From Budvicia diplopodorum (GTDB lineage Bacteria; Pseudomonadota; Gammaproteobacteria; Enterobacterales; Enterobacteriaceae): a stretch of DNA of 64,000 bases. Positions 1 through 9,301 of the stretch are shown one piece after another. Within the stretch, counting starts at the first letter, position 1, and each line of letters opens with the position of its first letter. Below the pieces are notes generated by a model. It had not been told where the DNA came from, did no database searches, and was given only the letters and a program-made list of their open reading frames with translations. The stretch spans positions 62,001 to 126,000 of the forward strand of contig NZ_WOYF01000003.1 of assembly GCF_009800925.1 (NCBI RefSeq). Reading direction: 5' to 3'. Position numbers and translations under genes: made by a program.

Positions 1-1362
1 CATCAGGCTGTTTATAACGATTTGACCAATGAAATAACGGGAAAACGTTGGGGGATTTTTGAGATCAACATGTTTGGTAGTGCTGAGCTTATTGACGCGC
101 TTAACGCCCAAAATTGTATGTTTACGGTAGTGGAAAAATCGGCAGGCTCAACAAATAGCCGCCGGGTTCGTACCATAACCGGAGCGCTACACACGCCGGA
201 CTCCGGTATTCAGGCCGCAGTAGATAAGCTGACTGAACCGCAGGTCAAAATTGTTTCTTTGACAATAACCGAAAAAGGGTACTGTACCGACCCGCAATCT
301 CGAAAACTTGATCTTGCCAATCCCCTTATCGCGCACGATCTTACCAATTCTCAGCATCCCCAATCCGCTATCGGTCTGATCGTTGAAGCATTACGAATAC
401 GTCGTCAAAGGCAACTAAGGCCATTTAGCGTACTGTCGTGTGACAATATTCCAGAAAATGGCCACCTGACCAAAGGGGCGATTATTAAGTTTGCAAATCA
501 GCTCGATCCTATGTTGGCACTGTGGATTGAACAAAACGTCACCTTCCCAAATACCATGGTGGATCGCATTGTCCCGGCTATGACGGCTGAACAGTTTGAG
601 GTGATTAAAGCCGAAACGGGCTATGCGGATCCGTGCGGCGTGGTATGCGAAGATTTCCGCCAGTGGGCGATAGAAGACAACTTTATTGCAGGCCGACCTG
701 ACTGGGATAGAGCCGGTGCAATGTTTGTCAGCGATGTGGTTCCCTATGAAGAAATGAAGCTACGTATGTTGAACGGCAGCCATTCGTTTCTTGCTTATAA
801 CGGTAGCCTTGCCGGGTATGAATTTATCTATCAATGCATGGAAGATCCCGTATTTAAAGCGGCCGTGCATTATTTAATGATTGAAGAGCAGGCCAAATCT
901 CTAAACCCCAATTTGGCCGTGGATGTAAACCAATACGCGCAGTTGCTTATTGAACGATTTAGCAATCCCAACATTAAGCACAAAACTGGTCAAATCGCTA
1001 TGGACGGCTCCCAAAAGCTTCCCCAACGGGCGGTAGACCCCTATTTCACGCTACAGGCACGCGGCATTAGAGGCATCGCTCTGGCAACGCTGATTGCTGG
1101 CTGGCTTCACTACGTGATTAATGCCGTTTCGCAGGGCCAGAGCGTTTCCGATCCTCTCGGTAATCAATTCTACTCATTGATTAAAAGCCACAGTTCGCCG
1201 TGGGAACAGGCTCTGTCATTACTTCAGATAAGTAGCATCTTTGGAACTCAGGCAAAGGATAACGCCGATTTTTTAAACGACGTCCAACAAGCGTTTACCC
1301 ATATCGAATCGGACGGCGTAGCCGCCACAATTAACCATTTACTTCTACAAGGTCACGTATGA
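1..1362 (+). CDS. Mannitol dehydrogenase-family hexuronate oxidoreductase (UxuB/YeiQ-like), 5' partial
   Basis: NAD-dependent polyol/hexuronate dehydrogenase, probably a fructuronate or tagaturonate reductase making a hexonate such as mannonate. The reading frame is open to the first base, so the N-terminus lies outside the window; compared with E. coli UxuB roughly 40 residues are missing, including the start of the Rossmann fold. Visible family motifs are VSLTITEKGYC, SCDNIPENGH, FPNTMVDRIVP and KLRMLNGSHS, the last carrying the conserved catalytic Lys/Asn region. The stop overlaps the start of the next gene (ATGA), indicating translational coupling with the LgoD-like dehydrogenase. The family is secure; the exact substrate (fructuronate, tagaturonate or another hexulosonate) cannot be decided from sequence alone. 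Confidence 0.85.
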   Translation, partial: HQAVYNDLTNEITGKRWGIFEINMFGSAELIDALNAQNCMFTVVEKSAGSTNSRRVRTITGALHTPDSGIQAAVDKLTEPQVKIVSLTITEKGYCTDPQSRKLDLANPLIAHDLTNSQHPQSAIGLIVEALRIRRQRQLRPFSVLSCDNIPENGHLTKGAIIKFANQLDPMLALWIEQNVTFPNTMVDRIVPAMTAEQFEVIKAETGYADPCGVVCEDFRQWAIEDNFIAGRPDWDRAGAMFVSDVVPYEEMKLRMLNGSHSFLAYNGSLAGYEFIYQCMEDPVFKAAVHYLMIEEQAKSLNPNLAVDVNQYAQLLIERFSNPNIKHKTGQIAMDGSQKLPQRAVDPYFTLQARGIRGIALATLIAGWLHYVINAVSQGQSVSDPLGNQFYSLIKSHSSPWEQALSLLQISSIFGTQAKDNADFLNDVQQAFTHIESDGVAATINHLLLQGHV

Positions 1363-2375
1363 AAACACTTATTTGCCATTGCCCAGAAAAAATCGAATAC
1401 GTTGAAAGGGATTTGCCCAATTTAAACGACGATGAAGTGCTATTAAAAATAAGGGCCGTGGGTATTTGCGGCACTGATATTCACGCTTTTGCCGGGCGGC
1501 AGCCATTTTTCTCCTACCCACGGGTTCTTGGCCATGAAATTTGTGGCGCGGTGGAAAAACTGGGCAAATCGTGCCGAAGCGTAAAAGTCGGACAGCGCTA
1601 CAGCGTTATTCCCTGTATCCCTTGTGGCGTTTGTGTCGCCTGCCGGGAAGGAAAAACCAACTGCTGTGAAAAAGTTTCTTTGTATGGCGTTCATCAAGAC
1701 GGGGGATTTACCGAATACCTGGCCGTCCGTGAGCAAAATCTGGTCGCGCTGCCGGACAATCTTACCGACAGCGCGGGCGCATTGGTCGAGTGTTTTGCCA
1801 TCAGCGCACATGCGGTACGCCGCGCAGAAGTTAAACCGATGCAAAACGTGCTGGTGGTGGGTGCCGGACCTATTGGGCTGGCAGCGGCAGCGATAGCAAG
1901 AGCGAAAGGCGCAAATGTGGTAGTGGCAGATATTGATGCAGGACGCCGTCGGCAAATCGCTGAGAAAGTTGGAGTGGATACGCTTGATCCATCCGATGAG
2001 AATTATATTGACGCGTTAAAAACGTGCTTTAGTGGTGAACTAGCCTGCATTCTATTTGACGCTACTGGTAATAAGTCCTCCATGAGTAGATCCGTCAACC
2101 TTATTCGCCACGGAGGAAAAATTGTATTTGTCGGCCTGTATATTGGCGATTTAGTCATTGACGATCCTACTTTCCATAAGAAAGAGACCACCTTATTAAG
2201 TAGCCGTAATGCAACGCGCGAAGACTTTGAATGTGTGATTGAGTTAATGGCTATGGGGACTATTAACGAAATGATGATGAAAAATAAGGAATACGATTTT
2301 TACACGTTTGGCCATCAATACAAAGAAAACGTTGTAGAAAATAAAGAGTTAGTTAAAGGCGTCATTAAATTTTAA
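1359..2375 (+). CDS. Zinc-dependent alcohol dehydrogenase, L-galactonate 5-dehydrogenase-like (LgoD/YjjN)
   Basis: Medium-chain dehydrogenase of 338 residues that resembles E. coli LgoD, which oxidises L-galactonate to D-tagaturonate. The catalytic zinc site is seen as CGTDIH (Cys37) and GHE (His59-Glu60). The structural zinc knuckle is the Cys cluster at residues 86-103, and the NAD-binding glycine motif is VGAGPIGLAAAA. A stretch resembling LgoD, GVHQDGGF followed by a hydrophobic region and SRNAT, runs through the protein. It overlaps the upstream hexuronate reductase by 4 bases. The two enzymes together would convert an aldonate into a keto-uronate and then into a hexonate. The substrate assignment is by resemblance to LgoD, not proven. 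Confidence 0.8.
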   Translation: MKTLICHCPEKIEYVERDLPNLNDDEVLLKIRAVGICGTDIHAFAGRQPFFSYPRVLGHEICGAVEKLGKSCRSVKVGQRYSVIPCIPCGVCVACREGKTNCCEKVSLYGVHQDGGFTEYLAVREQNLVALPDNLTDSAGALVECFAISAHAVRRAEVKPMQNVLVVGAGPIGLAAAAIARAKGANVVVADIDAGRRRQIAEKVGVDTLDPSDENYIDALKTCFSGELACILFDATGNKSSMSRSVNLIRHGGKIVFVGLYIGDLVIDDPTFHKKETTLLSSRNATREDFECVIELMAMGTINEMMMKNKEYDFYTFGHQYKENVVENKELVKGVIKF

Positions 2376-2388
2376 TAGTGGGATACTT

Positions 2389-3411
2389 ATGTCTATCGTA
2401 TTAGTTAAAGAAAATAAGCTAAAAGAGTTAGTTATTAATAAATTAACTCATGCTGGCTTGAATAGTGAAACCGCCGAGCAGGTAGCGGATGTTTTAGTTC
2501 ACGCCGATCTTACTGGAGTTCACTCTCATGGGGTGATGCGCGTGGAGCACTATTGTATGCGTCTGCGGGCTGGCGGGCTTAATCCACAGGCAAATGTAAG
2601 TATTGAACAGATTTCACCTTCCGTTGCTATTTTGGATTCCGATGATGGAATGGGGCACTCTGCGCTGATTGCGGCGACGGATCACGCGATTAAGCTAGCA
2701 ACAGAAGTAGGGTTAGGCTTTGTCGGCGTTAAAAACACCTCCCACTGTGGGGCATTGTCCTACTTTATTGAACGGGCTACTCATCGGGGGAAAATAGCTA
2801 TCGCTATGACGCAAACAGATACTTGCGTTGCCCCACACGGCGGAGCCGAACGGTTTTTGGGAACTAACCCCATCGCATTTGGTTTTCCAGTTAAAGACGA
2901 GTATCCAATAATTGTTGATATGGCGACCAGTGCCGTTGCATTTGGCAAGATTTTACACGCCAAAGAAACCGGACAGCACATCGGGCACGGTCTGGCGCTA
3001 GACAAAGAGGGGCGTATCACCACCGATCCTCATAAAATAGAAAATTTATTACCCTTCGGCGGACATAAAGGTTCGGGTATCGCTTTGGCTATTGACGCCC
3101 TGACTGGGGGGTTGATGGGGGCAAATCTTGGCAACCATATTGTTCGCATGTACGGTGATTATGACAAGATGCGAAAACTGGCGAGCCTCATTATTGTGAT
3201 TGATCCTCAGGTATTGGGTACTCCGTTATTTTCTAACGCCATGAAAAATATGAGAGATGAACTAAGAGCGGTAACGCCCGTTCCCGGCGTTGATAAGGTT
3301 CTTGCGCCTAACGATCCTCAAATGACATATAAAGAAAAATGTCTGAATGAAGGAATTCCGGTAGCCGAAAGTATCTATCAATATCTTATCGGCCCACGGT
3401 CGCATGAATAA
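2389..3411 (+). CDS. Malate/L-lactate dehydrogenase-family (Ldh_2) oxidoreductase, AllD-like
   Basis: NAD(P)-dependent 2-hydroxyacid dehydrogenase of the family that includes ureidoglycolate dehydrogenase (AllD) and 2,3-diketo-L-gulonate reductase (YiaK). It has 340 residues. Conserved motifs are GVHSHG (His45/His47), the catalytic-region His119 in SHCGALSYF, GTNPIAF, and FGGHKGSGIALAIDAL. Overall wording is closest to AllD, but no allantoin genes are nearby, and the gene sits 13 bases after the LgoD-like gene in a sugar-acid operon. A role on a keto-acid or hydroxy-acid derived from the sugar acid is therefore more likely than ureidoglycolate oxidation. The reaction direction is unknown. Confidence 0.75.
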   Translation: MSIVLVKENKLKELVINKLTHAGLNSETAEQVADVLVHADLTGVHSHGVMRVEHYCMRLRAGGLNPQANVSIEQISPSVAILDSDDGMGHSALIAATDHAIKLATEVGLGFVGVKNTSHCGALSYFIERATHRGKIAIAMTQTDTCVAPHGGAERFLGTNPIAFGFPVKDEYPIIVDMATSAVAFGKILHAKETGQHIGHGLALDKEGRITTDPHKIENLLPFGGHKGSGIALAIDALTGGLMGANLGNHIVRMYGDYDKMRKLASLIIVIDPQVLGTPLFSNAMKNMRDELRAVTPVPGVDKVLAPNDPQMTYKEKCLNEGIPVAESIYQYLIGPRSHE

Positions 3412-3742
3412 TATTTTAGGCAGGTTTAGCATGTCATAGAGAACTATAAAAATGTCGGGGAAAAGGATAACGATAAAGGCAAGCTGTCAGTATCCGATTT
3501 GTTTTCTAATCCTTAATCTCTACAAATACAATGCATATAACCGAAAATGGAGGTTCACAAATTCTATATTGAATTCAGCTATTATTTAGCTACGGTATGA
3601 AAATTGGAAATAGAATAAGAAATTAATAATTAATATCCAAAAAGACAGATATGACTAATGTGGGACTCATTTACGCCATATTATTGATAAAAGAGAATTA
3701 AAACCAATTGGTAATAGAAATATCTTTATCATGGAGAAAAAA
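3412..3742 (+). promoter_or_regulatory. AT-rich intergenic region with a palindrome before the MFS gene
   Basis: This 331-base AT-rich spacer separates the dehydrogenase genes from the transporter. It carries a perfect 10-base palindrome, ACCAATTGGT, at 3703-3712, about 31 bases upstream of the transporter start. Its arms resemble the TTGGT/ACCAA half-sites used by GntR-family hexuronate regulators such as UxuR/ExuR, though in the opposite arrangement. GGAG at 3733-3736 is the likely ribosome binding site. No convincing gene is present. An operator for a sugar-acid regulator is an inference. Confidence 0.35.
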
Positions 3743-4990
3743 ATGTACACTAATCGCAGGTATTTTATACTTATACTCCTTTTTATTGCATCAATGATTA
3801 ACTATATTGACCGGGCGGCATTATCTATTCTTGCTCCTTACATTACTGCAGACCTCAACGTTAACAAGGCTGAATTGGGACTTATTTTCAGCAGCTTTGC
3901 TATTGGCTATGCGGTGTTTTGTTTCGTCGGCGGCTGGCTGGCCGATAAATATGGGCCTCGGCGGGTATTTGCTGGCGCAATGGGCCTGTGGTCGCTGTTT
4001 GCGGGCCTCACCTGCGCGGCATTCAACTTTACTTCGTTATTTATTATCCGCGTTATCTTTGGTGCAGCTGAAGGGCCTATGGGCTCAGTAACCAACAAAA
4101 CCATTGTGAAATGGTTTCCCGCCACTGAGCGTGCCAGAGCCGTGGGTGTCTCTTTTTCCGGAAATCCGATGGGTGGTGCCGTATCGGCCCCGATCATCGC
4201 CGCCTCCGCACTGGCATTCGGATGGAAAATGACATTTATCGGCATGATGTTGATTGGTTTCGTCTGGGTTGTTATTTGGCTTGCGGCGACAAAAGGTTCT
4301 GAAAGCAAAGAAAGCGAGGGTAGCTCTACTCTCCCATCCGCGACGTTACCCGATGCCCAAGACGTTAGCGTACCAAACGAGAAACTTTCCTTTTATTTGA
4401 AACAGCCGATTATTCTTTATACTGCGCTGGCGTTTTTTGCCTATAGCTATATTCTATTTTTCTTTATGACCTGGTTCCCGAGCTATCTTCTGGATGCGCG
4501 GGGGCTTAATATGCGCGATATGAGTATTGCCAACGTATTACCTTGGTTACTTGGTTTCGTTGGGCTTATTTCCGGTGGATTCATTTCAGACTATATTTAT
4601 AAGGTTAGTAAGAATCTTCTGTTTTCACGCAAAATAGTCATCGTTACTGGGTTAATTATCGCTGCTATTTGTATTACTGCCTCCGCATTAGTCGCTAATC
4701 TCTATGGCGCAATCGGTCTGATGTCTGTCGGCATGTTTGCCATGTATGTCACGACTTCCTGCTATTGGGCTATTGTGCAGGATACGGTGAAAGGCAGTAA
4801 CGTTGGCGCAGTCAGCGGCTTTATTCATTTCCTTGCCAACCTTGCTGGCGTGTTCGCGCCTATGATTACCGGTTTTATTGTTCAGGGAACTGGGGAATAT
4901 TATTCGGCATTCTATCTGGTAGGTGCATTAGCAATAATATCGGCCGTTTTGTTAATGATGGGTGGCCGCAACAAAGTTGCAATAATTTAA
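3743..4990 (+). CDS. MFS transporter, anion:cation symporter (hexuronate/hexonate) family
   Basis: Twelve-helix major facilitator protein of 415 residues, probably importing a sugar acid with protons. The family signature is ASMINYIDRAALSILAPYI in helix 1, with the loop motif GGWLADKYGPRR after helix 2, and a hydrophilic central loop near residues 185-220. It resembles GudP/LgoT/ExuT-type transporters. An in-frame ATG 12 bases upstream (3731) has no ribosome binding site, while GGAG lies 6 bases before 3743, so 3743 is preferred. Its position after three sugar-acid dehydrogenases suggests it brings in their substrate. A perfect hairpin terminator follows. Confidence 0.82.
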   Translation: MYTNRRYFILILLFIASMINYIDRAALSILAPYITADLNVNKAELGLIFSSFAIGYAVFCFVGGWLADKYGPRRVFAGAMGLWSLFAGLTCAAFNFTSLFIIRVIFGAAEGPMGSVTNKTIVKWFPATERARAVGVSFSGNPMGGAVSAPIIAASALAFGWKMTFIGMMLIGFVWVVIWLAATKGSESKESEGSSTLPSATLPDAQDVSVPNEKLSFYLKQPIILYTALAFFAYSYILFFFMTWFPSYLLDARGLNMRDMSIANVLPWLLGFVGLISGGFISDYIYKVSKNLLFSRKIVIVTGLIIAAICITASALVANLYGAIGLMSVGMFAMYVTTSCYWAIVQDTVKGSNVGAVSGFIHFLANLAGVFAPMITGFIVQGTGEYYSAFYLVGALAIISAVLLMMGGRNKVAII

Positions 4991-5003
4991 ATCAATAACA
5001 ACA

Positions 5004-5037
5004 AAATAGCTGAATAAGATTCTTTATTCAGCTATTT
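5004..5037 (+). terminator. Intrinsic terminator after the sugar-acid transporter
   Basis: A perfect 14-base-pair inverted repeat (5004-5017 with 5024-5037, 6-base loop) lies 13 bases after the transporter stop. The stem ends in A/T-rich bases, so it can work in both directions; the convergent gene at 5094 is on the other strand. The U-tract is short. Confidence 0.65.
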
Positions 5038-5093
5038 AATTACCGTTGATTTTCACCTTGAAATTACTTCTAACGCACAGTCACAATAGACGC

Positions 5094-6017
5094 TTATTCA
5101 TCCGTCGGTGCCGTGCCGAAGATATAGCCAATAGCAAACTTCTGCGTTAGATAAGAGATATAGGTAAAGATAAACAGGTTAATAATAATAGCCATCGCCG
5201 CGTAGATCATCAGGGAGGCATAAATATTAAATATATTAATAAAAACAATAAAAGAGATAAGCAAATTAACCACAACCGTGAGGGTGAGTAACATAAAAGA
5301 GCTGAGTAAGCCTGAAAGTAAAATAGGCTTAATCTCAAGGCGTGACTGAGGGGTATTTCTTATCTTTATATAAACGTTAAAAGAGATAAAGGCGTTAATA
5401 ATGGTTAAGATCAGGAAGGGCATCTGTAAGTATGAGGATATTGAGTACCACTCAAAATAGGGTAGAAATGAAATCAGGCAACAGTAGAGTGATGCTATCA
5501 GGGCAGTATATAAACACGCATTAATTTTTGTGGTATTTTCTTCTGCTTCTATCGTGTTAGTGCGCGCTTCCGGTGCCAGTGCGATCCTCAATATAAAGAA
5601 CAGCGCAATAAAAATCAGGTAATAACAAATAAAGCCAAATACGGCGATAAGCGCTGATAGGTGCTCATAGCCACTAATACGTTCGACCGTCGGATAAATG
5701 AGGTTAGTAATAATAAACTCGGATGCTATACCCGGTATTTTTAATTGAAGAAAGAAAAAGATAGCGCTGATAAACCAAGCTTTGGGCGTTGCAAAATAGG
5801 CCTTTCCTTGGTTCAGTGAGGCGAACAGTAGGAATATTAACGTTGAATCAATGATGAAGTAGGGAATTTGGCTAATAAATGAGAGTTCATCTAACGCACC
5901 GCTTTCAACAAAAAATCGAATGTTGTAATAAATTAAAAATAGCAAATTAGCCAAAATAATAGCCAAAGGCAGGGCGAACTGTGCATTTCTTTTTAAGATG
6001 ATATTTTTTGACGTCAC
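5094..6017 (-). CDS. Multi-pass inner-membrane protein of unknown family
   Basis: I do not recognise this 307-residue protein. It has about eight hydrophobic segments, for example around residues 15-32, 50-66, 120-145, 168-186, 195-215, 230-262 and 265-292, separated by short polar loops. There is no evident motif for transport or catalysis. The start is GTG, supported by AGGAG eight bases upstream. It sits where E. coli has yhdT-panF after accC, and it has its own transcript between two terminators. It is richer in A+T than the neighbouring acc genes, which may mean later acquisition. Real coding sequence is likely, but the function is open. Confidence 0.6.
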   Translation of the reverse strand: MTSKNIILKRNAQFALPLAIILANLLFLIYYNIRFFVESGALDELSFISQIPYFIIDSTLIFLLFASLNQGKAYFATPKAWFISAIFFFLQLKIPGIASEFIITNLIYPTVERISGYEHLSALIAVFGFICYYLIFIALFFILRIALAPEARTNTIEAEENTTKINACLYTALIASLYCCLISFLPYFEWYSISSYLQMPFLILTIINAFISFNVYIKIRNTPQSRLEIKPILLSGLLSSFMLLTLTVVVNLLISFIVFINIFNIYASLMIYAAMAIIINLFIFTYISYLTQKFAIGYIFGTAPTDE

Positions 6018-6084
6018 CGGGATCGCTCCTCGTTAGATAAATAAGCAGCCACAATTGTGATATACAGGTTCAGGCCTATAATAA

Positions 6085-6110
6085 AAAAGGTCGATTTTCA
6101 TCGACCTTTT
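6085..6110 (-). terminator. Intrinsic terminator of the accB-accC transcript
   Basis: Inverted repeat AAAAGGTCGA / TCGACCTTTT with a 6-base loop, followed on the minus strand by a run of Ts. It lies 25 bases beyond the accC stop codon. Confidence 0.85.
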
Positions 6111-6134
6111 CACAATATCAGAACCAGTAACTAA

Positions 6135-7505
6135 TTACTTTTCCTGAATGCCCAGCATTTTTTCCAGATAATGAATGTTGGTTCCGCCTTTCTCGAACCC
6201 TCTATCATTCATGATCCGCATTTGCAGACTTACGTTGGTTTTAATACCGTCGATAATCAGCTCGGCCAGCGCATTCTTCATACGGGAAATGGCAACTTCA
6301 CGGGTTTCACCGTAAGCAATCAGTTTACCGATCATTGAATCATAGTATGGCGGTACGGTGTAGCCGGCATAGATATGAGATTCCCAACGAATGCCAAAAC
6401 CGCCCGGTGCGTGGAAACGAGTGATTTTGCCCGGAGAAGGTAGGAAGTTATCCGGATCTTCTGCGTTAATACGGCATTCGATAGCGTGACCATGAACGTG
6501 AATATCTTTTTGCTTGATAGACAGTTTCTGACCGTCGGCAACGCGAAGCTGCTCTTTGATCAGATCAACGCCGGTAATCATTTCAGTGACCGGATGCTCT
6601 ACCTGAATACGGGTGTTCATTTCGATGAAATAGAACTCGCCGTCTTCATATAGAAATTCAAACGTACCTGCGCCACGGTAACCGATTTCAATACAGGCTT
6701 TAGTACAGCGTTCGCCGATATAACGACGAAGCTCCTCAGTAATGCCCGGTGCCGGTGCTTCTTCAACCACTTTCTGGTGACGACGTTGCATCGAGCAGTC
6801 GCGTTCAGCCAGATAAACCGCATTTCCCTGACCGTCGGCCATGATCTGAATTTCGATATGGCGTGGGTTTTCAAGGAATTTTTCCATATAGACCATGTCG
6901 TTATTGAAAGCCGCTTTGGCTTCCGCACGGGTCATAATAATGGACTCTTCCAGATCTTTGTCGCTGCGTACAACGCGCATACCACGACCGCCACCGCCGC
7001 CTGAGGCTTTGATGATAACCGGATAACCGATGTGTTTAGCAAACTCACGGTTTCTTGCCATATCGTCATCAAGCGGGCCATCAGAGCCCGGTACGCAAGG
7101 TACGCCAGCTTTTTTCATCGCATGGATTGCAGCAACTTTGTCACCCATAATGCGGATGGTTTCTGCTTTTGGTCCGATGAAAATAAAGCCAGAACGTTCA
7201 ACCTGTTCTGCGAAGTCAGCATTTTCAGATAAGAAGCCATACCCAGGGTGGATTGCGTCGGCGCCGGTAATTTCAGCGGCGGCAATCAACGCCGGGATGT
7301 TCAAATAGCTTTTTACCGATTGAGCAGGCCCGATACATACCGTTTCGTCTGCCAGCAGTACGTGTTTTAAATCGCGGTCTGCGCTGGAGTGAACGGCAAC
7401 CGTTTTAATTCCCAGCTCTTTACAGGCACGTAAAATACGTAATGCGATCTCACCGCGGTTCGCGATGACAACTTTTTCAATCTTGTCCAGTTTCTTCTTA
7501 GACAT
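6135..7505 (-). CDS. accC: Acetyl-CoA carboxylase biotin carboxylase subunit
   Basis: ATP-dependent carboxylation of the biotin carried on AccB, the first half-reaction of malonyl-CoA synthesis for fatty acids, in the cytoplasm. The protein has 456 residues against 449 in E. coli; the surplus is a short Lys-rich N-terminal extension ([11 protein letters not shown]). The ATP-grasp glycine loop GGGGGRGM, the [20 protein letters not shown] region and [14 protein letters not shown] are intact. GAGGCGAG before the ATG supports the longer start. It lies 11 bases after accB in the standard accBC order. Confidence 0.97.
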   Translation of the reverse strand: MSKKKLDKIEKVVIANRGEIALRILRACKELGIKTVAVHSSADRDLKHVLLADETVCIGPAQSVKSYLNIPALIAAAEITGADAIHPGYGFLSENADFAEQVERSGFIFIGPKAETIRIMGDKVAAIHAMKKAGVPCVPGSDGPLDDDMARNREFAKHIGYPVIIKASGGGGGRGMRVVRSDKDLEESIIMTRAEAKAAFNNDMVYMEKFLENPRHIEIQIMADGQGNAVYLAERDCSMQRRHQKVVEEAPAPGITEELRRYIGERCTKACIEIGYRGAGTFEFLYEDGEFYFIEMNTRIQVEHPVTEMITGVDLIKEQLRVADGQKLSIKQKDIHVHGHAIECRINAEDPDNFLPSPGKITRFHAPGGFGIRWESHIYAGYTVPPYYDSMIGKLIAYGETREVAISRMKNALAELIIDGIKTNVSLQMRIMNDRGFEKGGTNIHYLEKMLGIQEK

Positions 7506-7516
7506 AGCTCGCCTCG

Positions 7517-7981
7517 TTATTCGATGATGACTAGCGGCTCGTCAAATTCTACCGGCTGTCCGCTTTCTAACAGGATAGCTTTTACTACGCCTGATTTATC
7601 AGCTTCGATTTGGTTCATCATTTTCATTGCTTCAACGATACATAGGGTATCGCCAGCAGAAACGGTTTGCCCCACTTCGATGAATGCTTTCGCATCCGGG
7701 CTTGGGGTACGGTAGAAAGTACCAACCATTGGGGAGCGCACGATATGGCCGCTGATAGCAGCAGGCGCTGCTTCAACCGGTGCTGCAACGGCAGCAGGAG
7801 CTGGCTGAGCGGCAGGTGCCATCATTTGAGGCATGGCATATTGCTGCATAGGCATAGCGTAACTACCGGCAACCGGGCCACGGCTGATACGAACTGACTC
7901 TTCGCCTTCAGAAATTTCTAGCTCGTTAATGCCAGACTCTTCAACCAGTTCGATCAGTTTTTTAATCTTACGAATATCCAT
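7517..7981 (-). CDS. accB: Biotin carboxyl carrier protein of acetyl-CoA carboxylase
   Basis: Carries the covalently bound biotin that moves CO2 from AccC to the carboxyltransferase. It has 154 residues, close to E. coli AccB (156). The N-terminal dimerisation segment is followed by an Ala/Pro-rich flexible linker (about residues 52-85) and the biotinyl domain with EAMKMMN, whose first Lys (Lys120) is the biotin attachment site. It lies between aroQ and accC with short gaps, suggesting an aroQ-accB-accC transcript. Confidence 0.97.
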   Translation of the reverse strand: MDIRKIKKLIELVEESGINELEISEGEESVRISRGPVAGSYAMPMQQYAMPQMMAPAAQPAPAAVAAPVEAAPAAISGHIVRSPMVGTFYRTPSPDAKAFIEVGQTVSAGDTLCIVEAMKMMNQIEADKSGVVKAILLESGQPVEFDEPLVIIE

Positions 7982-8022
7982 AGGTGTGATTCCGTATTCT
8001 CTTGTTGTGTTGAATAAAAACG

Positions 8023-8466
8023 TTATTGCAGTCGGCGGGCTGCCGCCTGCAGGGCAAAGTCATAGCCGTCGGCACCTAAACCACAGATAACACCGACTGC
8101 AATATCAGAAAGATATGAGTGATGCCTGAATGGTTCGCGGGCATGGACGTTAGACAAGTGAACTTCAATAAAAGGGATATTGACGGCCAATAGAGCATCA
8201 CGAATAGCCACACTGGTGTGGGTGAATGCGGCCGGATTGATTAAAATGAAATCTACTGAGCCACGAGCCTGATGAATTTTATTAACGATCTCGTGCTCTG
8301 CGTTTGATTGCAGATGTGAAAACTCAAAGCCTAAACGTTGGGTTTCGCTATCTAATTTTTTGACAATATCAGCCAGCGTAGTATGGCCATATTTCTCTGG
8401 CTCGCGGGTACCTAACAGGTTTAGGTTAGGACCGTTTAACAGCAAAATGTGCGCTTTTTTCGTCAT
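8023..8466 (-). CDS. aroQ: Type II 3-dehydroquinate dehydratase
   Basis: Converts 3-dehydroquinate to 3-dehydroshikimate in aromatic amino-acid synthesis. The protein has 147 residues. Motifs of the type II enzyme are [12 protein letters not shown] (active-site Arg/Tyr loop), [16 protein letters not shown] and [16 protein letters not shown] with the catalytic His. A TTG eight codons upstream (8490) is possible, but the ATG at 8466 matches the homologue start and has GGAG upstream, though with a rather long spacer. Placing aroQ directly before accB is seen in Yersinia-like genomes; E. coli uses the unrelated AroD. Confidence 0.94.
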   Translation of the reverse strand: MTKKAHILLLNGPNLNLLGTREPEKYGHTTLADIVKKLDSETQRLGFEFSHLQSNAEHEIVNKIHQARGSVDFILINPAAFTHTSVAIRDALLAVNIPFIEVHLSNVHAREPFRHHSYLSDIAVGVICGLGADGYDFALQAAARRLQ

Positions 8467-8695
8467 TGTGCTGGCATCTCCGGCAATCAAACAGTAATCG
8501 TTAAAAATAACCCGATGTTAGCCAATTGTCACTAGTCTAATTGGAAAATTGTAGGGTATCGAAAAATTAAAGTGCGCCATTATATCTATATCGACGAAAT
8601 TAGCAGCCTTTTACTGGTCTTATCAGCGAAGATTGTTTAAGCAGTTACGGTAAGGCCTTGTTCGATAAGCCCTTCACGCAATAAAAAGATGAAAG

Positions 8696-9301
8696 TTATT
8701 TGCGATTTCGCATCCAATTCGTGACCTTTTTATAGCGAAAAGTTAACAAAAACGCGGAAATCAGGGCATAGATTACCAGCTGTAGGGATAGCACCTTCGT
8801 TGATAGTAATCCGTGTATTGGCGCTAATATCGCTACCAGATAGACGAAGTTATGTATCCGTTGCCAGTGATAACCGAGTTTCCGCTGTAGATTCTGCGTT
8901 GAGGTGATGGCCAGCGCTAGCAGTATTATCCAACTGATAATGCCCAGTATCAGGTAATTACGTTTAGCCAGCTCGCCGAGCAATAGCGACATATCCAGCC
9001 CCAGCTCAAGAACGCTGTAGCTGACTAAGTGCAAAGACGCCCAGGCAAAACACCATAAGCCCAGTAACCGGCGGCATCTCACCAAAATTGGCATGTGCAG
9101 GTAATGGGCAAGCGGTGACACTAATAGCGTGGCTAACAGTAATTTTAGGGCCATTTTCCCGGTGTAATGCTGAATATCTTTTGCCGCATCGGCGCTTAGC
9201 CAGCCCTGATTAATTGACAGGAGCAGCCACAGAAAGGGGATAAAAGCCAGTAAGTGCAATACCAGCTTTAGCCACTTGAGGTTTTTGGGTGTTAGGCGCA
9301 C
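8696..9301 (-). CDS. msrQ: Heme-binding membrane subunit of periplasmic methionine sulfoxide reductase
   Basis: Cytochrome b-type partner (YedZ) that passes quinone-pool electrons to MsrP for repair of oxidised methionines in envelope proteins. It has 201 residues and six hydrophobic segments with conserved His in [19 protein letters not shown] and in WHW-type positions such as [13 protein letters not shown]. It starts at a GTG that overlaps the msrP stop by one base (TAGTG), so the two are co-translated. Confidence 0.93.
   Translation of the reverse strand: MRLTPKNLKWLKLVLHLLAFIPFLWLLLSINQGWLSADAAKDIQHYTGKMALKLLLATLLVSPLAHYLHMPILVRCRRLLGLWCFAWASLHLVSYSVLELGLDMSLLLGELAKRNYLILGIISWIILLALAITSTQNLQRKLGYHWQRIHNFVYLVAILAPIHGLLSTKVLSLQLVIYALISAFLLTFRYKKVTNWMRNRK

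Noticed and set aside
1443-1955. Long minus-strand frame opposite the LgoD-like gene
   Set aside because: It lies wholly within a clear dehydrogenase gene, has Cys/His-rich nonsense composition and no ribosome site; it is a shadow of the plus-strand codons.
3907-4308. Minus-strand frame inside the MFS transporter
   Set aside because: Antisense to membrane helices of a well-supported transporter; no motif or ribosome site.
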